A stretch of DNA of 64,000 nucleotides from Auanema rhodensis (lineage: Eukaryota > Nematoda > Chromadorea > Rhabditida > Rhabditidae). Shown one piece after another: positions 10,924 through 24,650 of this stretch. Made by a program: the position numbers and the translations under genes. Within the stretch, counting starts at the first letter, position 1, and each line of letters begins with the position of its first letter. The stretch lies in contig OZ059895.1 of assembly GCA_964057225.1 (NCBI GenBank), positions 9,238,001-9,302,000 on the forward strand. Direction: 5' to 3'. The notes beneath the pieces were generated by a model that ran no database searches, was not told where the DNA came from, and was given only the letters and a program-made list of their open reading frames with translations.

Positions 10924-12422
10924 ATGTCTGGAGGGACACCTCGAAAGTTTAGCGAGAAGATTGCTATTATGGAAAGAAAGCAAAATGAAGATGTCAATAA
11001 ATTTGAAGACATTATGCGTGAAGTTCGGTCTATTACTAGTACCAATGAAACACCTTCTTCTGTAAATGGCACTCTTCTCCCTCCTTCTTGGCCTCAAATA
11101 GGAGGCTCATTACCAAATGTTGCAAATTTGCCTAGTTATTCACCGGGAGAAAGTTGGCAATGGGAATCCCGTAAACCTGCTTACCAACCCCGTAACTCTG
11201 ACATTGCTTATCACCCATATCGCGGACCAAGAAGCCCAGAACGTGTTCCTCCTCTTCATTTTCATTATGCTTCTTATCCCACTCAAGAAACTCTACAACC
11301 ACCAGAAACATGGCAGCAGTGAGTAGTACAAAACATTACTGATAAATGATAGCCTGTTTTAGTATGAATCGAGCACGATCTGATCCAGCATTAAATCGGA
11401 CTTACCCTGTTCAGCATTCTCAAATAGTCGGTCAACACATGCAGAATTGCGTATGTTTATGCCTTGAGTATTTACATTTTGAATGTCTTCATATTCAGAT
11501 GCCACCAGGATGCAGATCTATATACGGTGGCCCAGACATGGGTCCTGGTCCTAGTGAAATTAACCATTGCTCAGAAAACTCGCAAATGAATCAGCAAAAC
11601 ATGATTAGTCCTATGCTTGTCAACTCTCCTCATGGACAAATGCTTCAATCATATCAGTAAGTTCGAAGAATGCATTTACTATCATTTTAGTCATTTAAAT
11701 TTTTTTTTTAATATTGGTTTGTTACAATATTATTTCTTAGTTATCCAAATGGTAGCCCAATGCAGTCACCTCAAGGCTCACCTATGGGATCTTCGTTGGT
11801 ATTGGACGATAGAAATCATTTAATGGAATTAAGTCCACCAGTGGGGCATGCTTATTCCCCCGAGGTAAATGACCAATTATATTTCACAACAACATCAACG
11901 AATTTAGGTTGGAAGTTTACCAAATCTAGAGCAAATGACTCCAACTGGATATCATGCGGTCGTTGGGCCCCGGTAAGAAATTTAAAAAATTAGAAAAAAA
12001 TTTTGACTATTCTCAAAAATATTTCAGACATAGTACCGGTGGCCAATGTGGTAGACTTGTACCAGCACCTGTGTTAACGTCAGAGTCTCAAAGTGCCCCT
12101 ACCTCTCCTCATAACGTTTTTGATGCATGCCTTCAGCCGCAGTGGCCTGCAGCAAGGTTGGACTTATTTTTTTACTCTATCTGATTTTATGGATTTAGAA
12201 CTTTCTCAAATTCCCCTGAATCCCTTGACATTCCAAAATTAGTACTGACTAATCCGGAGGGGACACATGGTTCTCACTTAGAATGCTTTAATGATTTACA
12301 GGTGAGAAATGAAAGTAAAACAATAGCTTTCATATTTCTTTCAGCATTTAACTTTGGATTCTTCAGATGTGAATTATATGAGTAATGGAATAGATCCAAC
12401 TAGAACATCACTTTCAAACTAA
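10924..12422 (+). CDS. CRTC: CREB-regulated transcription coactivator (CRTC/TORC)
   Basis: Seven exons with introns of about 35-65 bp. The N-terminus carries the conserved CREB-binding coiled coil (TPRKFSEKIAIMERKQNED), followed by the family motif GGSLPNV. The second exon contains NRARSDPAL, which corresponds to the LNRTxSDSAL site phosphorylated by SIK/AMPK kinases for 14-3-3 binding and cytoplasmic retention. The middle is Pro/Ser/Gln-rich. The C-terminal transactivation part has SNSPESLDIPKL and LECFNDLQHLTLDSSD and ends TSLSN. Its known job is to enter the nucleus when dephosphorylated by calcineurin and boost CREB-dependent transcription. The start is the first ATG and opens the family's N-terminal block, so it is secure. 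Confidence 0.93.
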
Positions 12423-12651
12423 AATATTGATACACAAGATACTTCAAAATACATTTTAACAAATCTTTCCTGCCTAACCTGCCCGTTTTAGCCCATATCA
12501 TATGACATATTAAAATCAATTCATGTGATCATCAGGTATATATAGTTCAATTAACTGCGAAGCTGCAATAGCAAGCCAGGGTCTTAAAGTAATTGTACAT
12601 ACAACTTTTTTACTAATGGACAAATTACTTAGTAATTTTATTTTAAAACTT

Positions 12652-12657
12652 AATAAA
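12652..12657 (+). terminator. Poly(A) signal AATAAA after CRTC
   Basis: Canonical hexamer about 230 bp downstream of the CRTC stop, in otherwise gene-free sequence (12423-12745) between the convergent CRTC and UTP15 ends. Confidence 0.4.
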
Positions 12658-12684
12658 AATTATCAATAATTTCAACGTATAACG

Positions 12685-12714
12685 AACAACAACAACAATA
12701 ACAACAACAATAAC
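12685..12714. repeat. (AAC)n / AAT-interrupted microsatellite
   Basis: About 30 bp of AAC trinucleotide repeat with ATA interruptions, in the shared 3' region of CRTC and UTP15. Confidence 0.85.
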
Positions 12715-12745
12715 ATTTGAATAAATTGTTTTAGCTATTCAGGGT

Positions 12746-14930
12746 TCAAATTCGTACTGACTTGAAGACTGGCTCTTCAAAAACGTTGAACGTTTTATTT
12801 GCTTTTGATACTTGTGCTTTCTTGCTGTTATTTAATACCAATTCCAAAGCTCCAATAGTTTGACAAATCTAAAAAAATTGTTCCTAACAACATTTTTTGA
12901 GAAAGAAGACAGACTTGTGATTGTAAATGGAGTTCTTTCGTCAAAAGATCGTTAATTTTTTGCATTCCTTCCAATACTTTAGGCTCGACATCTTCCTTAG
13001 CATATACTTCTATAAATATTAAATAATCATTGTTTGGCTCAGAGATATACGAACCGAAAAATGAATAAGCTACGACAGAAAGAATCTCAAAATAATTATT
13101 TTTCATCATGAACCTATTTAAAAACCTGCAACAATTTTAACTTCATAAACATATCGGTGTAAATCGTACTTCAAAAGGTTGGTCTGGACCAATGTAGGAT
13201 GTCCGGCTAAAGCTGCTTTCAAGGCATTTCTATGAATTAACTGTCTCAGCCAACCAACAACTTGCTGATATTGAGTTGAAACGTAGAAATCTAAGGAATG
13301 TATGAGTTTAAATACTATAATAAAACCATACTTTTGCTGAATAATACATGTATAATATCTCCATGACGGTAACCCTTCATCAAAATGTCTATTTTATCCA
13401 GTTTCTAAACAATTTTACAGTTAATAAAATAAATTTTTTTTTACCGGTTCAGAAGGAGTACTTTTACTTTTCTTTGTAGGCTTACTAGGTGCACTAGGTA
13501 AGACGGCAGGTGCAACAACATTTGAAGTAGTTTCTAAAAATTGATTAAGTCAATGAAGAAGGTGGGTAATGCACCTGTATATGTCTTTGAATTTCTCATA
13601 TGTACTGATAATAGATTGCCCATTCCTATAGCAATTCGTTGATTATCTTTAGATACAGCCATAGAATAAACTGGAGCTGCAACTGAGGTGGAATATGACT
13701 AAAAAGTAAACAAAAATAGGAAGCATGCCACATTAATAAGATTACCAATGAAAGTGTAGACATGTTATAGAAATTAATTCTTTTGTCAATTCCTGCAGAA
13801 ATAAAAGCATTTGATGCCATAGTTAAGGATGTAACAGTTTTATGGTGATGCTGAAGATTGGTCAACATATGTCCACTTGCAGTTAAATCCCAAACTCTGT
13901 ATAGTAAATAATAAAAAATATAAAAATAATCACGCTAACTTAACAGAATTTCCGGCAGCGGAAGCTACTAAGTTTTCACCCGGGAAGAAAGCAAGTTTTT
14001 CAACTGGCAATCCTACATCAATGTCTATGGAAGCACCATCGGCTGCACAACATCTTGTATCCCATAGTTTAATCTATACAAGGGGATTTGAAAATAAATG
14101 CGTAAATGAAATTACCTTATGATCATATCCACCAGAAATTATTAGATGTTCATTAATAGAAGATACAAGACCAGTACGAATAAAATCTTTGTGAGCTGAA
14201 AACTCTTGAATAGGCTTCGACCTAAAATATAGATAATGAAACAACTACTAAACTAAAAAATATGTTACGCTGTATTGGCTAAATCCCACAACTTAACAAT
14301 TCCGTCGTCAGCCATTGAAATTAACGTTTTTCCGCTTTGAGTGAAGTTCGAAACGCGAACAATATTATCACTAACTTTAATACTACGAAGAGGGGCCTAT
14401 AATAAAAGCATGTTATGCTCACAATGGATTTAGGTTAATTACTTTTCCCAAACCAGAAACATGGCAACAATCGAAGACTCTGATTTTGCCCTCATCTCCT
14501 CCAAGTGCTGAAGAAAATACGTTAAAATTATAAGTGAGCATAAACTAACTTAAAAGTTTTCCGTCTGCTCTAAAGCAGGCACCATGTACAGCTTTTTTAA
14601 ATCTGAAGGGATAAAATCAAATTAAAAATAAGAATCCAGAAAAATACCTAGAAAACAAATTCAGTGGTTCACATACAACAGCATCAAAAAGCGAAAGTCG
14701 AACAGAACTCGTAGTAGCTATCATGGGAGGATCAATCGGACAAAAATCTACAGAACTAACTTGACCCGGCTCTTGAAAGACCGACAATAACTTAAAAATC
14801 AGAGATTACTGTTATATAAATATTATTATTAGCCTGCCTGCATTTTTTTCCAATATAATGAAACATCGTCCAAGTAATTTTCCTGATTAGAAAAAGGAAT
14901 TCTACCCGCCGGTTGGTACACAAGAGTCAT
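12746..14930 (-). CDS. UTP15: U3 snoRNP-associated WD-repeat protein UTP15
   Basis: Multi-exon gene encoding a seven-bladed WD40 propeller plus the UTP15 C-terminal helical domain. The N-terminus ends in SLYWKKM, matching the TLYWNNY block of UTP15. WD repeats include FRADGKLLALGGDEGKIRVF, GKTLISMADDGIVKLWD, EHLIISGGYDHKIKLWD and NLVASAAGNSVKVWD, followed by the family hallmark HHHKTVTSLTMA. The C-terminal domain contains STQYQQVVGWLRQLIHRNAL and ends FKSVRI. UTP15 belongs to the t-UTP/UTPA complex that links rDNA transcription to 18S rRNA processing in the nucleolus. The ATG follows directly on a pyrimidine-rich TTTAAG. It lies 126 bp downstream of the DDX10 stop on the same strand. Confidence 0.9.
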
Positions 14931-15056
14931 CTTAAATACAAATTATATGAAGAAAAAAAAATAATGCTATAAATATATTAAAACGAAGAACATTGTAATA
15001 CTAAGAAAAAAACAACAATAACAATTTATACAATTAACAAATAAATCAACAACAAT

Positions 15057-18000
15057 TTAAAACGGATTTAATAAGTTCAAAGCCATTTCTTCTTCATCAC
15101 GTAATGTTCTAGAGGCCTTCTTTTTATTTTTCTTAGGAGATTTTGATACTTTTTCTTCGATTTGCTCTTCTTCCATTTCCTCTTTGATATCTTGAAATTA
15201 TAATATCATTACAGCAGAATTAACTCAAAAATTTTTACATTTTGGATTATCTGGATCTGGCAACCAATCCAAATCAACTGGGTCTTCATCGGATTCTTCA
15301 TTATCGAACTCATAGTCGGCACTTGCTGTTTTAGGTCCTGATTTCTTTTTTTCCAATTCCTTGATTCTTCTCTTCTTTTCTTTTAATGTCTTCTTATCCT
15401 TCTGTAAAGTTAATTTAATTTAATTTACAAACCGAATCAACGAAAACTCACAGCACTCTGTGCAGCCATGTTAACTTTAGCTTCTTCAATATCTAGACCA
15501 CTCTTTTCAACATCTTCTTCCATTTCTTGAACATTAGAAGCCTATAAAATTAATATAGTAATGGACATTTGAATAAAAAATTTACATCTTCTTCATCGAA
15601 GACAACACGCTTATTAGATACGACACCCTTCCTAAGAATTTTTTTGGCAAGAGCAATTTTGCTGATAGTTTTTGGATCATTTGTTTTTCGACCAATTTCA
15701 TCAAGATTGATCTGGAACATTGTTCTATGTAAACAAAATGTAAAAAAAAAGACAAAACCTCCTCTTTAGTATCGTTCAAAGCGTTAAATACATCTCTTTG
15801 CTTAATGGTGAATATATCATCATCAGCACCATTCGAAGTATCCTGCATATATCAAAAAAATTACATAATATTTTACAAACTCTAACCGTTTCTTCAATCT
15901 TGAAAGTAATTTCTTCAGTTTTAGGAACTTTAGTTTCTTTCTTATCCTGCTCCTGAACATATGAATAGTTAAATTTATATGTAAAGTACTATACTACCTT
16001 GTCTGCTTTCCTTTTTCGCTCTCTGAGGAAACGTACTTTGGGTGCAGCCAACAGCCCATGAGCGTTTGAGAGAGCCTCAACATCAATGCTGTTAACATCG
16101 AACACCTTTTTGTTTTTCATCAAGTAAATACTTTTTATATAAGCAACAATACTCTAAAAAATATCATACATAAAAATATAAGTGAATTTCAAGAAAATAC
16201 CCTTTGAGCAAACTCTTTGAGTTCAGAAAATTCTGCAAGAGTGGATTGCAACATCGGTCGCGCATCAAGTATCTTATCCTCATTTACTCTAAACATTTTA
16301 TGATCACAAAATGATTAATCAACTGCTTACTTTTGCTGCTCAATGGGAACATTATATTTCTTGAATAATGAACACATTGATTTTTCCTGTTCCTTAGTAA
16401 GGAAAAGGAGAGAACTACCTGTAGTGTCCATTCGAGCAGTACGCCCTACTCTAAAATAATCTAATATAATACACATATTACATAAATATATATATACCTA
16501 TGAATATAATCTTCCATTGTTGGAGGTGCATCAACTTGAAGAATCCAATCTATATCAGAAAAATCAAGACCTCGGCTTGCTACATCCGTTGCTATCATAA
16601 CAGCACGCTAAAAATTTCTCAGTTTGAATTTATGACAAAAAGATGAACGTCGTACCCTTGAATTTTCAAACTTCTGGAACACTTCTACTCTTTTAGATTG
16701 ATTCATTGTTCCCCATAGTCCCATAAGCACCACACCGGGTCGTAGATGACAGAAAGCATCCGTTAAGAATCTGGCCTACATCAATCATCATTTTTTATAT
16801 TTTTTCTTCTTCATTTTACCTGCTTACAATTTGTTACAAAAACTAATGTTTTTTGTTTAGTATGCGTTTTTATAAATGACCATAACATATTAATTTTTTG
16901 ATGCTCTTCAACAACCATATACGATTGTGATAGACCTTTTGGTGTACTTATCTCAGAATTAAGATGAGGATTTACAAAATAAGGATCCTTAAACATTCAT
17001 AAATTAATATAATTAATACACTTAGTAACTAACTTTAGCGCATACTCTACTTAAATCTTTGATACTTTTCGTTTGAGTTGCAGAAAACAGAAGAGTTTGT
17101 CGATCACGAGGTAAATTGTCCATTATAGAATTTAACTAAATAAAATTTTGTATACATAACCTCTTCTAATTTTAATTCTAACCTGGGTAGCGAAACCCAT
17201 ATCTAACATACGATCAGCTTCGTCTAGGGCTAATACTAAAAGATGATCACAAATAAGCTGTTCGTTTTCATCCATATGCTATATAATAAGAAATGTACCA
17301 AAACAAAATAAACAAAAAAACTCTACCTGTAACAATCGCCCAGGGGTACAAATTATTATATTAACTCTTCCTAAACGATTTCGTTCATATTTTAAATCGG
17401 TCCCTTAATAAATATAATTTTAAAAAAATTTAATAATTGAATACCTCCGATTAGCAAAGCACATGAAAAATCATGCCCTTTTCCAATATTATTTAAGCAT
17501 GTGAAAGTTTGAAGAGCTAATTCACGAGTTGGAGAAATGATCAATGCTCCTAAACCACACTGTGGCGACCAATAATTTCTCCACAAACATTCTAAAATCT
17601 TTAAAGAAACACATATAATAGTGTGAAAATAATTACCGGGATAAGCATAGCTAGAGTTTTACCGCTTCCAGTTTTTGCTGCAGCAACGACATCATGACCC
17701 AAGAGGGTTAGAGGGAGCGAATCTCGTTGAATATCGGTTGGATCATCGTAACCGCACTCGTCAAGACCCTACACATATAAATATATAAATGTATGTATAA
17801 ACGTATATGGAAATAAACCTACGTTTAATGTTTTATTGGAAAGAGGGTATTCCTTGAATGAAGCTTTGATAGATTGCAACTGAAAATAAATATTAAATAA
17901 TGTAATTGCTTATAAAGCTAACATGAGTAAGCGTATTATATTTGGAAGTTACATCCTCAATAGGCTGCTCCACCTCCCTCTTTTTTGCCTTACGCTTTGT

Positions 18001-18057
18001 CAAATAATCCCATCCTGTTCCTCCTCTTTCAGATTTTTTCAATTGTATATGAGACAT
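15057..18057 (-). CDS. DDX10: DEAD-box RNA helicase DDX10 / Dbp4
   Basis: Complete helicase with all motifs. Q-motif region: [10 protein letters not shown]. Motif [11 protein letters not shown]. Ia: SPTRELALQ. Ib: [72 protein letters not shown]. After the core come the Dbp4-type extension ([36 protein letters not shown]) and a long Lys/Glu-rich tail ending LNLLNPF. The N-terminus reads [19 protein letters not shown]. Dbp4/DDX10 releases U14 snoRNA from pre-rRNA in the small-subunit processome. It has about 15 exons with small introns. It lies immediately upstream of UTP15, which works in the same complex, and starts divergently from XNP. Confidence 0.93.
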
Positions 18058-18562
18058 TCAAAGTTATCTAAAATCATATATTGAAACATATGATTTACCA
18101 ATTATTCTTAATTTTTATCGTACTGATAAAGGTTTTTTAATTCTTTTTAGTCACACAAGAAGTAAATATTAAAAATATAATCAAAAATTCGAAGAAATTA
18201 AATAATTCGCATGCTTTCATGTTATGTTAAACATGGGTCTCGAAACGATAATCACTTCTATGCACAGTTTGCAAGCTCCGCCCACTTAACAGGAGTCTCA
18301 TCGGATCTTGCTGAAAACAGAGCAAATTTGAACTACTTGTGTTCTACTTTCATTGCTTTTCATTTAAATATTCTCTTTAACTTTGATTGGCGAAATAAAG
18401 CTTACTCAATTATATGTAAATATATATGTATTTTTGAAATTAACTTGAAAATTTAAAATAAAATGAGTTCTAATTTCTCCGAATATCGACTTTTTAAGAT
18501 TTTAAGTTCATTGCTCATAGAATTTTTAGATATTTTGTAATGAGAACTAGAATTATTTGCGA
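18058..18562. promoter_or_regulatory. Divergent promoter region, DDX10 / XNP
   Basis: 505 bp between two divergent housekeeping genes. It contains AGCTCCGCCC at 18274-18283, a GC-box-like decamer found again upstream of the MRPL19 gene. An AG lies 10 bp before the DDX10 ATG and another 12 bp before the XNP ATG. No other element can be supported. Confidence 0.4.
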
Positions 18563-21500
18563 ATGATGAGTGATGTTCAATCAATAGTATCCAAATATGA
18601 TCAAACTGTTGAAAAAATAGAGCAATTATTGAATCAAGTCAGAAGGGTAATTTCAAAATAATTCTGTCGACTTGCTCGTTAAATTTATTCTTTAGGAAAG
18701 AGATCAGATAGCTAAAAAAAGCAAAATTACGACCGATCGACGTGATATTTGTAACCAACGTTTGAGTAATTATGACGAATCAATTTGTTCATTCGAAAAT
18801 TGTGGGACATCGGCCAGTGTAGATTCAGTATCTGAAGTCTCCGCTGATGAAAAGTTCAACTCTGTCATATTCGAAAATCTGAATTTTCGTTTTCAGGGGT
18901 CCAACCACTTCTCATGATGCTTTTGAAACGTCATTAAAACAAAACAATAAGGATAGCAAAAAATATGTTAGACCCCATATTCTATAAGATCTTTGAAAAC
19001 TATTTTTTGAATATTAGAATAAGTTGTGTTATGCTAATTAATTTTTAGAAACCGAAAAGAACGTCAGAAAGGCTGGCCCGATCTCAAACGGCCTTGAAAT
19101 ATGTAGGCCAAATACCATATATTTTAAACTTATTTTTTCCTTCAGAAAGAAACCACCCCGGATATGAACGCTGATGATGCTAACACTCCAAGTGGTTCAG
19201 AGTTAAACAGCTTTTGTTTTCGTAGTTTACGCGTTCATTTCAGGGATAGTGTAGTTGATGAAGAAGATTTAGAAATACAAGAGCAGATTCGTCAAGAAAA
19301 AAAGAGTAAAAGGCACAATAAGAAATCTAATGAAGGAAAAGAGTCTGAAAAGGTGAAACCTTTTTGTATTCTAAATTCAATAGTTCTATGTTCAGAAAAA
19401 GTCAAAAAAGAGAATAAGTAGCGATACTGATTCTGATGTTGATCAATTATTGATCCAATCTAAAAGAGTTCTGCGTGGTCGTGCTCTGAGACGTCAAAGA
19501 AGTATGTTAACGTTCTTTTTGTAATAAAGGTATTGTTTTTTAGATGCCAAAAAGTCTGAGAGTCCTGAAGGAACACTAAATAGTGCAAAACGTCGAAAAA
19601 CTGAGGCATCAGTTCTTGATGAGGGATCTGATAATTCTGAAGAGGAGGAAGAGCAACCTCCAAAAACACCAAAAAGCTCAATTAAAGCTAAAAATGCTGG
19701 TTCTTCTGGACTGTCTAAAAGCTCTAAGGATTTGGAAGAGACTGTGCAAGAGGGTGAACTCAGGTGAGAAACTCCAATTTAATTTAAATTAATTTTGGCT
19801 GAGTTTAGTTGTAACTCTGAGGACGTCGAAGTTGAAGACGATGAGGCAGATGAAGAACCAATACAACGAAGACGTGCAGTGATAGGAAAGGTTTTCATAA
19901 ACATTTTTAATTTTTTGAATCGGGTTTCTTAAAGAAAACAACAACCTTGCTAAAAGTAAGCCGAATGCTCCTTTCCTCAGATTCTGAAGACGATGATCAA
20001 AATCTTAAAAAGAAGAAGAAAATGTTAGTTAAGATTATATTTTTAATGAGACATTCTATAATTTAGAATTCTCTCGGAGAGTGAAGGTTCAAATTCTGAA
20101 GAGCCCGAAGCAACAAATGAAGAGGTTTGAATGTTCAGAAAATGTGTATGTGTATGTATCTTTAATAGGAAATCCCTGAGCTTGACGATGTTCCAAAAAA
20201 AGGCAAAGGAACCACAAAAAAGATTATGGGCAAAGACAAGCTAACTAAAGAGACTGTTAATGCTGAAAAGGCTGAAAAGGTTCGAGTGTATTAATTATTT
20301 TTTAAATATTAAAGACATTTTAGGAACGGAGAAAGCGTTTGGAAGTAAAACAGAAAGAATTCAATGGTATTGAATTAGCGGATGGTACTGATTTGGCAAC
20401 GGCTTTATCAGGCAATTCTGCGATCCCTAAACTAAAAGTAAGTGTGTATAGTAATAACATATCTTTATTCTGATTTCCAGTCGGTCGTACTTGATCCTGA
20501 TAAGGATTCCGAACCACCAGTTCCTGTTGAAATTCATGCATCAATAGTAATAACTAATGCTTTAGTTTTATAATTCTAATGTCTTTTTAAGGTTCGTATT
20601 TTGAAACACCACCAAGCTGAAGGCGTTCAATTCATGTATGATAGTGCATTTGAATCGGTTTCTCGTTTGGATCACGAAGGCGGAGGAGGTATTCTAGCTC
20701 ATTGTATGGGTCTTGGAAAAACGTTGCAAGTAAAGAAATTCAAATGTTTTTTTTTTAACTCTAATGGCTTTTTAGGTGATTACATTCCTACACACGGTTA
20801 TGAACCACCCAAAAGTAGGAAAGAAAGCGCGAACTGCTTTAGTAGTTGTTCCTAAAAATGTAGTAATAAATTGGTTTAAAGAGTTTAAGAAATGGCTCGA
20901 TGATAATGATCCCGCTCTTGCTTCAATTGGAGTAATATTTAAACCAACATTTATTTTAATTTTTAATACATTTAGGTATTCGAGCTCGATTCTTTTAAAA
21001 CATATACAGATAGGCATTTAGCATTAAAAAATTGGCACACTAGTGAAGGTTAGATTCTTTTTTTTTTCAATTTTCCTATTTGAAACATTTTTCCAGTACC
21101 TACTGTTATGATAATTGGATATGATATGTTTCGTATTTTAACCCACGACGAAGAAGATAATAAAAAGAAAAAAACTAAAAAGATAACTAAGAAAAATAAA
21201 CGATTGGCTAAGCTACAAGCTGATTTTCGATCTTTCTTGCAAGATCCCGGTATTTTATTAAAAGTTAGCCGATTTAACTATTTCGAAATATAGGACCAGA
21301 CATTGTTGTATGCGATGAAGCTCATAAGCTCAAAAACGACGAGTCTGCTTTATCTCGTACAATGGTAAAGATCAGAACAAAGCGAAGAATTTGTCTGACA
21401 GGAACTCCGTTACAAAATAATCTGATGGAATGTGAGTTTTTAGCTCTGAAATTTACTTTTTCCTCATATAAACGTTGTAGATCATTGTATGGTGAATTTT

Positions 21501-24147
21501 GTGAAACCAGGTTTACTTGGAACTAAGGCTGAATTTGCTAATAGATTCGCTAATATAATCACTAGGTTTGGTAAATAAGTTTTTTTCTCATTTTTGTTTT
21601 CTATTTTAAGGGGACGAGTTAAAGATGCTACTTCTCTAGAGGTGAAATTTATGAAAAGAAGATGCCACGTGTTGTTCGAACATTTGAAAAAATGTGTTGA
21701 CGTATGTTTGAGATTAGTTAAGCGAAAAATTGTTTATAAACTTTCAGAGAAAGGATTATCGCGTTCTAATGGACGCAATTCCGCCAAAGCAAGAATATGT
21801 TATTAATGTCCGTATGACGGATAGACAGTGCAAGCTATACAAGTTGATTAAAACGGAAATTCTTTTGTTTAGTACTAATTTTCAGAGCTTTCTTAGAGAG
21901 CATTGTGAACAGTGATAATGGAGGTCTCTCTAAACGCCTTTTACCTGATTATCATGTTTTATCTCGAGTGTGGACTCATCCCTACCAATTAATTGTTCAT
22001 GAGCAAAAACAGGAGCGAGATGTATAATGTTATTTGAGAACGTTTAAATATTTACATCATTTAGCGTCTTTTACGTGATGAATTGGAAGAAGACGAAGAT
22101 TTTATTGATGATGGAGAAAGTGGTTCCGAAGTTGATACTGAAGGAAACGACGAGAGTGAGGACTCTGATGTTATTCCATTGTCAGTTTTCTTGTTTCCAA
22201 TCTCTAACTTTTTGTCTATTCAGAGATAACGATGTACAGTCAAAAGATCAGAGGAAATCTAAAAGATTATGTGGAGAATCGCCAGAACTTGATGGTAGTA
22301 CCACTCCACCTGAATATTCTGGATGGTATGTTTTTCTCTAGTGTTATCAATTTTTATTTTGTGTTTAGGTTTTCTAGTACTGGATTAGTTTCTGAAGATG
22401 ATAAAATTGATTTCAAGTTAAGTAATAAGCTTGTGCTTCTTTTCTCTATCATTCGTAAATGTGAAGAAATTGGTGACAAATTGTAAGATTTGTTCGACAC
22501 TTAATTAATTCATACATTTATTTAAGACTTGTTTTTTCACAATCACTTGAATCACTTAGTCTTATTAAACGCATGTTAGAGCATCTCTCTTCTACGGGTC
22601 AATGGTACAGCGATGGGCATGAAGCTGTGAAATCTGCTGGAGAAGTAGTAAAATCTTCATTAGCCAATTTTATAATTGTTTTGTTAGAATTGGGCTTGGA
22701 CCGAAGGAAAAGATTACATGGTAATTGATGGATCTGTACAATCTGTGAAACGTGATGCAGTACAGAGCACTTTTAATAATCCGGACAACTTGCGAGCCAG
22801 GTATGCTATTTTTGGATTTATATTCATAATATGTTTTCTCTTGTAGATTAATGTTAATTTCTACACGAGCTGGTTCATTAGGAACTAATATGGTTGCAGC
22901 TAATCGTGTAATTATTTTTGACGCTTGTTGGAATCCTTCTCATGACACACAATCTTTGTTCCGAGTTTATCGTTTTGGTCAAACAAAACCTGTATATATT
23001 TACAGGTTCATTGCTCAGGTTTGGAGGGAATTATAATGTCACTATTTTTGTTTTTAAGGGAACAATGGAAGAAAGAATTTATAAAAGACAAGTAACGAAA
23101 GAGTCTACTTCAATGAGAGTTGTTGATGAAGCTCAAATTCAACGTCACTACGATGGCCATGATTTATTGGAATTGTACAGGTTAGTTCAACTATTTAAAT
23201 AGTATATTCAATAATCTTACATCGGCTATCCCTCTTACAGGTTTGATCCGGATGAGTTGAAAGAAGAAGATCAGGATAAAAGACCTAGTTTTGCACCACC
23301 AAAGGTATTATTATGATCATAGTGTATTACGTCATTTGGGATTTCAGGATCGATTGTTAGCCGAAGTTCTTCTTAACGAAAAAGATTCTGTGGTTAATTA
23401 TTTCCAACACGATACTCTATTTGCGCATGTTGAAGAAGAAAAACTGACAAATGATGAGTTGAAAGAGGCATGGGATGAGTATGAAAAAGACAAGGCAAGC
23501 ATTTGAAAAGATTCAATATCATCATAAACTTTTAGTTGTATCCTGGTGGCTTCCGAGGTGTACCTCTTGCAAATGTGAATGGCATGTTGCATCCGATGGG
23601 GGCTCGACAGTTAGAAGCACAAAAACAAGCCCTTGCTATACAGCAACAACGACAAACGGTTTTTGTTTCACCTTTCTCTATTTTTTATAATACTAATATT
23701 AAGGCTTTGCAATCTTTAAATCAAGACCCCGTATTTATGAATTGTTTTACTGTTAGAGGTATGGATAATGATACAGCTATGAAGGTATGAATACTATTAT
23801 TTATTATTATATATAATAATGTCTTTAGGTAACTTATCTGAAAAAGGCTCTCGAGGATTTGTTACCAAAGATACCTGATGATATGAGAGGAGGAATAGTT
23901 GAATTCAATTCATTCTTTTTAAATTTCATCACAGTTAGTTTACAAACTTTTCTTCTCCTCTATTCGTACCTTTCAGCAAGCCAGCGAAGGAGGTCATAAT
24001 TCCTCATGGCTTTTAAACAAGGCAGTCGCAACTTTCCGCACTGTTGTCAAAATGGTACGAGATATTCCAAGTTGTCGACCAGTATTGAGGCATTTGTACG
24101 GAACAACAAGTCAATTTTTCGATCCCACCGAGCCTCCTCCAATATAA
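18563..24147 (+). CDS. XNP: SNF2-family chromatin remodeller XNP/ATRX
   Basis: More than 20 small exons. The N-terminal 600 or so residues are acidic/basic low complexity, rich in Ser, Glu and Lys, with no Cys-rich ADD domain in the exons I read, as in other invertebrate XNP proteins. The Swi2/Snf2 ATPase follows: [35 protein letters not shown] (motif I), [14 protein letters not shown] (Ia), [13 protein letters not shown] (II), [18 protein letters not shown] (III), [18 protein letters not shown] and [20 protein letters not shown] (V-VI), then [20 protein letters not shown]. These are ATRX-specific in wording. The C-terminal region ends [10 protein letters not shown]. Family role: ATP-dependent deposition of histone H3.3 in heterochromatin and chromatin remodelling in the nucleus. 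Two ATGs lie in tandem (18563, 18566). The gene ends convergent with milton. Confidence 0.93.
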
Positions 24148-24650
24148 TAAAGGTGTGGATAATGTGATCGTTATAATATCTACTGGCAATAGGAGTATTG
24201 ATTGTTTTTTCATTTCGTTTTACTCGCAGGACTGGTTTTAAAGTTGCATGATGTTCTTTCTTATATAGCTTGACGCTTGCTTTCTTGATCTCATCATTTA
24301 TCCTTTCCTGATTTCAAAGTTTTGCTTACCAGAGACATTGTTCTAAGCTTTTGAAGAAGGGTCTTCTGTTAAATACTTATGACTAATCTTACTATCCCGA
24401 GTTAAAATCAGTCAAACTGTAGTATTCAGCAATTGTTTTCTATAGCCTTAATCTTTTTTCCCAGTATTTCTTATTCACTTTAACTTTGGCCCATGTTCTA
24501 CAATTTCTGTAAAAAGCAAATTGTCTTATAAATATCTTATTTAAATTCCTGTCATTGAGCGATACTATGGAGAGCCCGTTTTGGTTCCGACCTACATAAA
24601 ATACACGCTGTGTAAAAACACAACAAAATAGCACGTTTTCTCTTATTCTG
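24148..24650. other. Intergenic between convergent XNP and milton ends
   Basis: About 500 bp holding the 3' untranslated parts of two convergent genes. A 64-codon minus-strand open frame at 24440-24634 has no features and is not accepted as a gene. Confidence 0.5.

Noticed and set aside
12740..12760. tRNA B-box-like GGTTCAAATTC
   Set aside because: It is the antisense of the UTP15 stop region and has no cloverleaf or A box around it.
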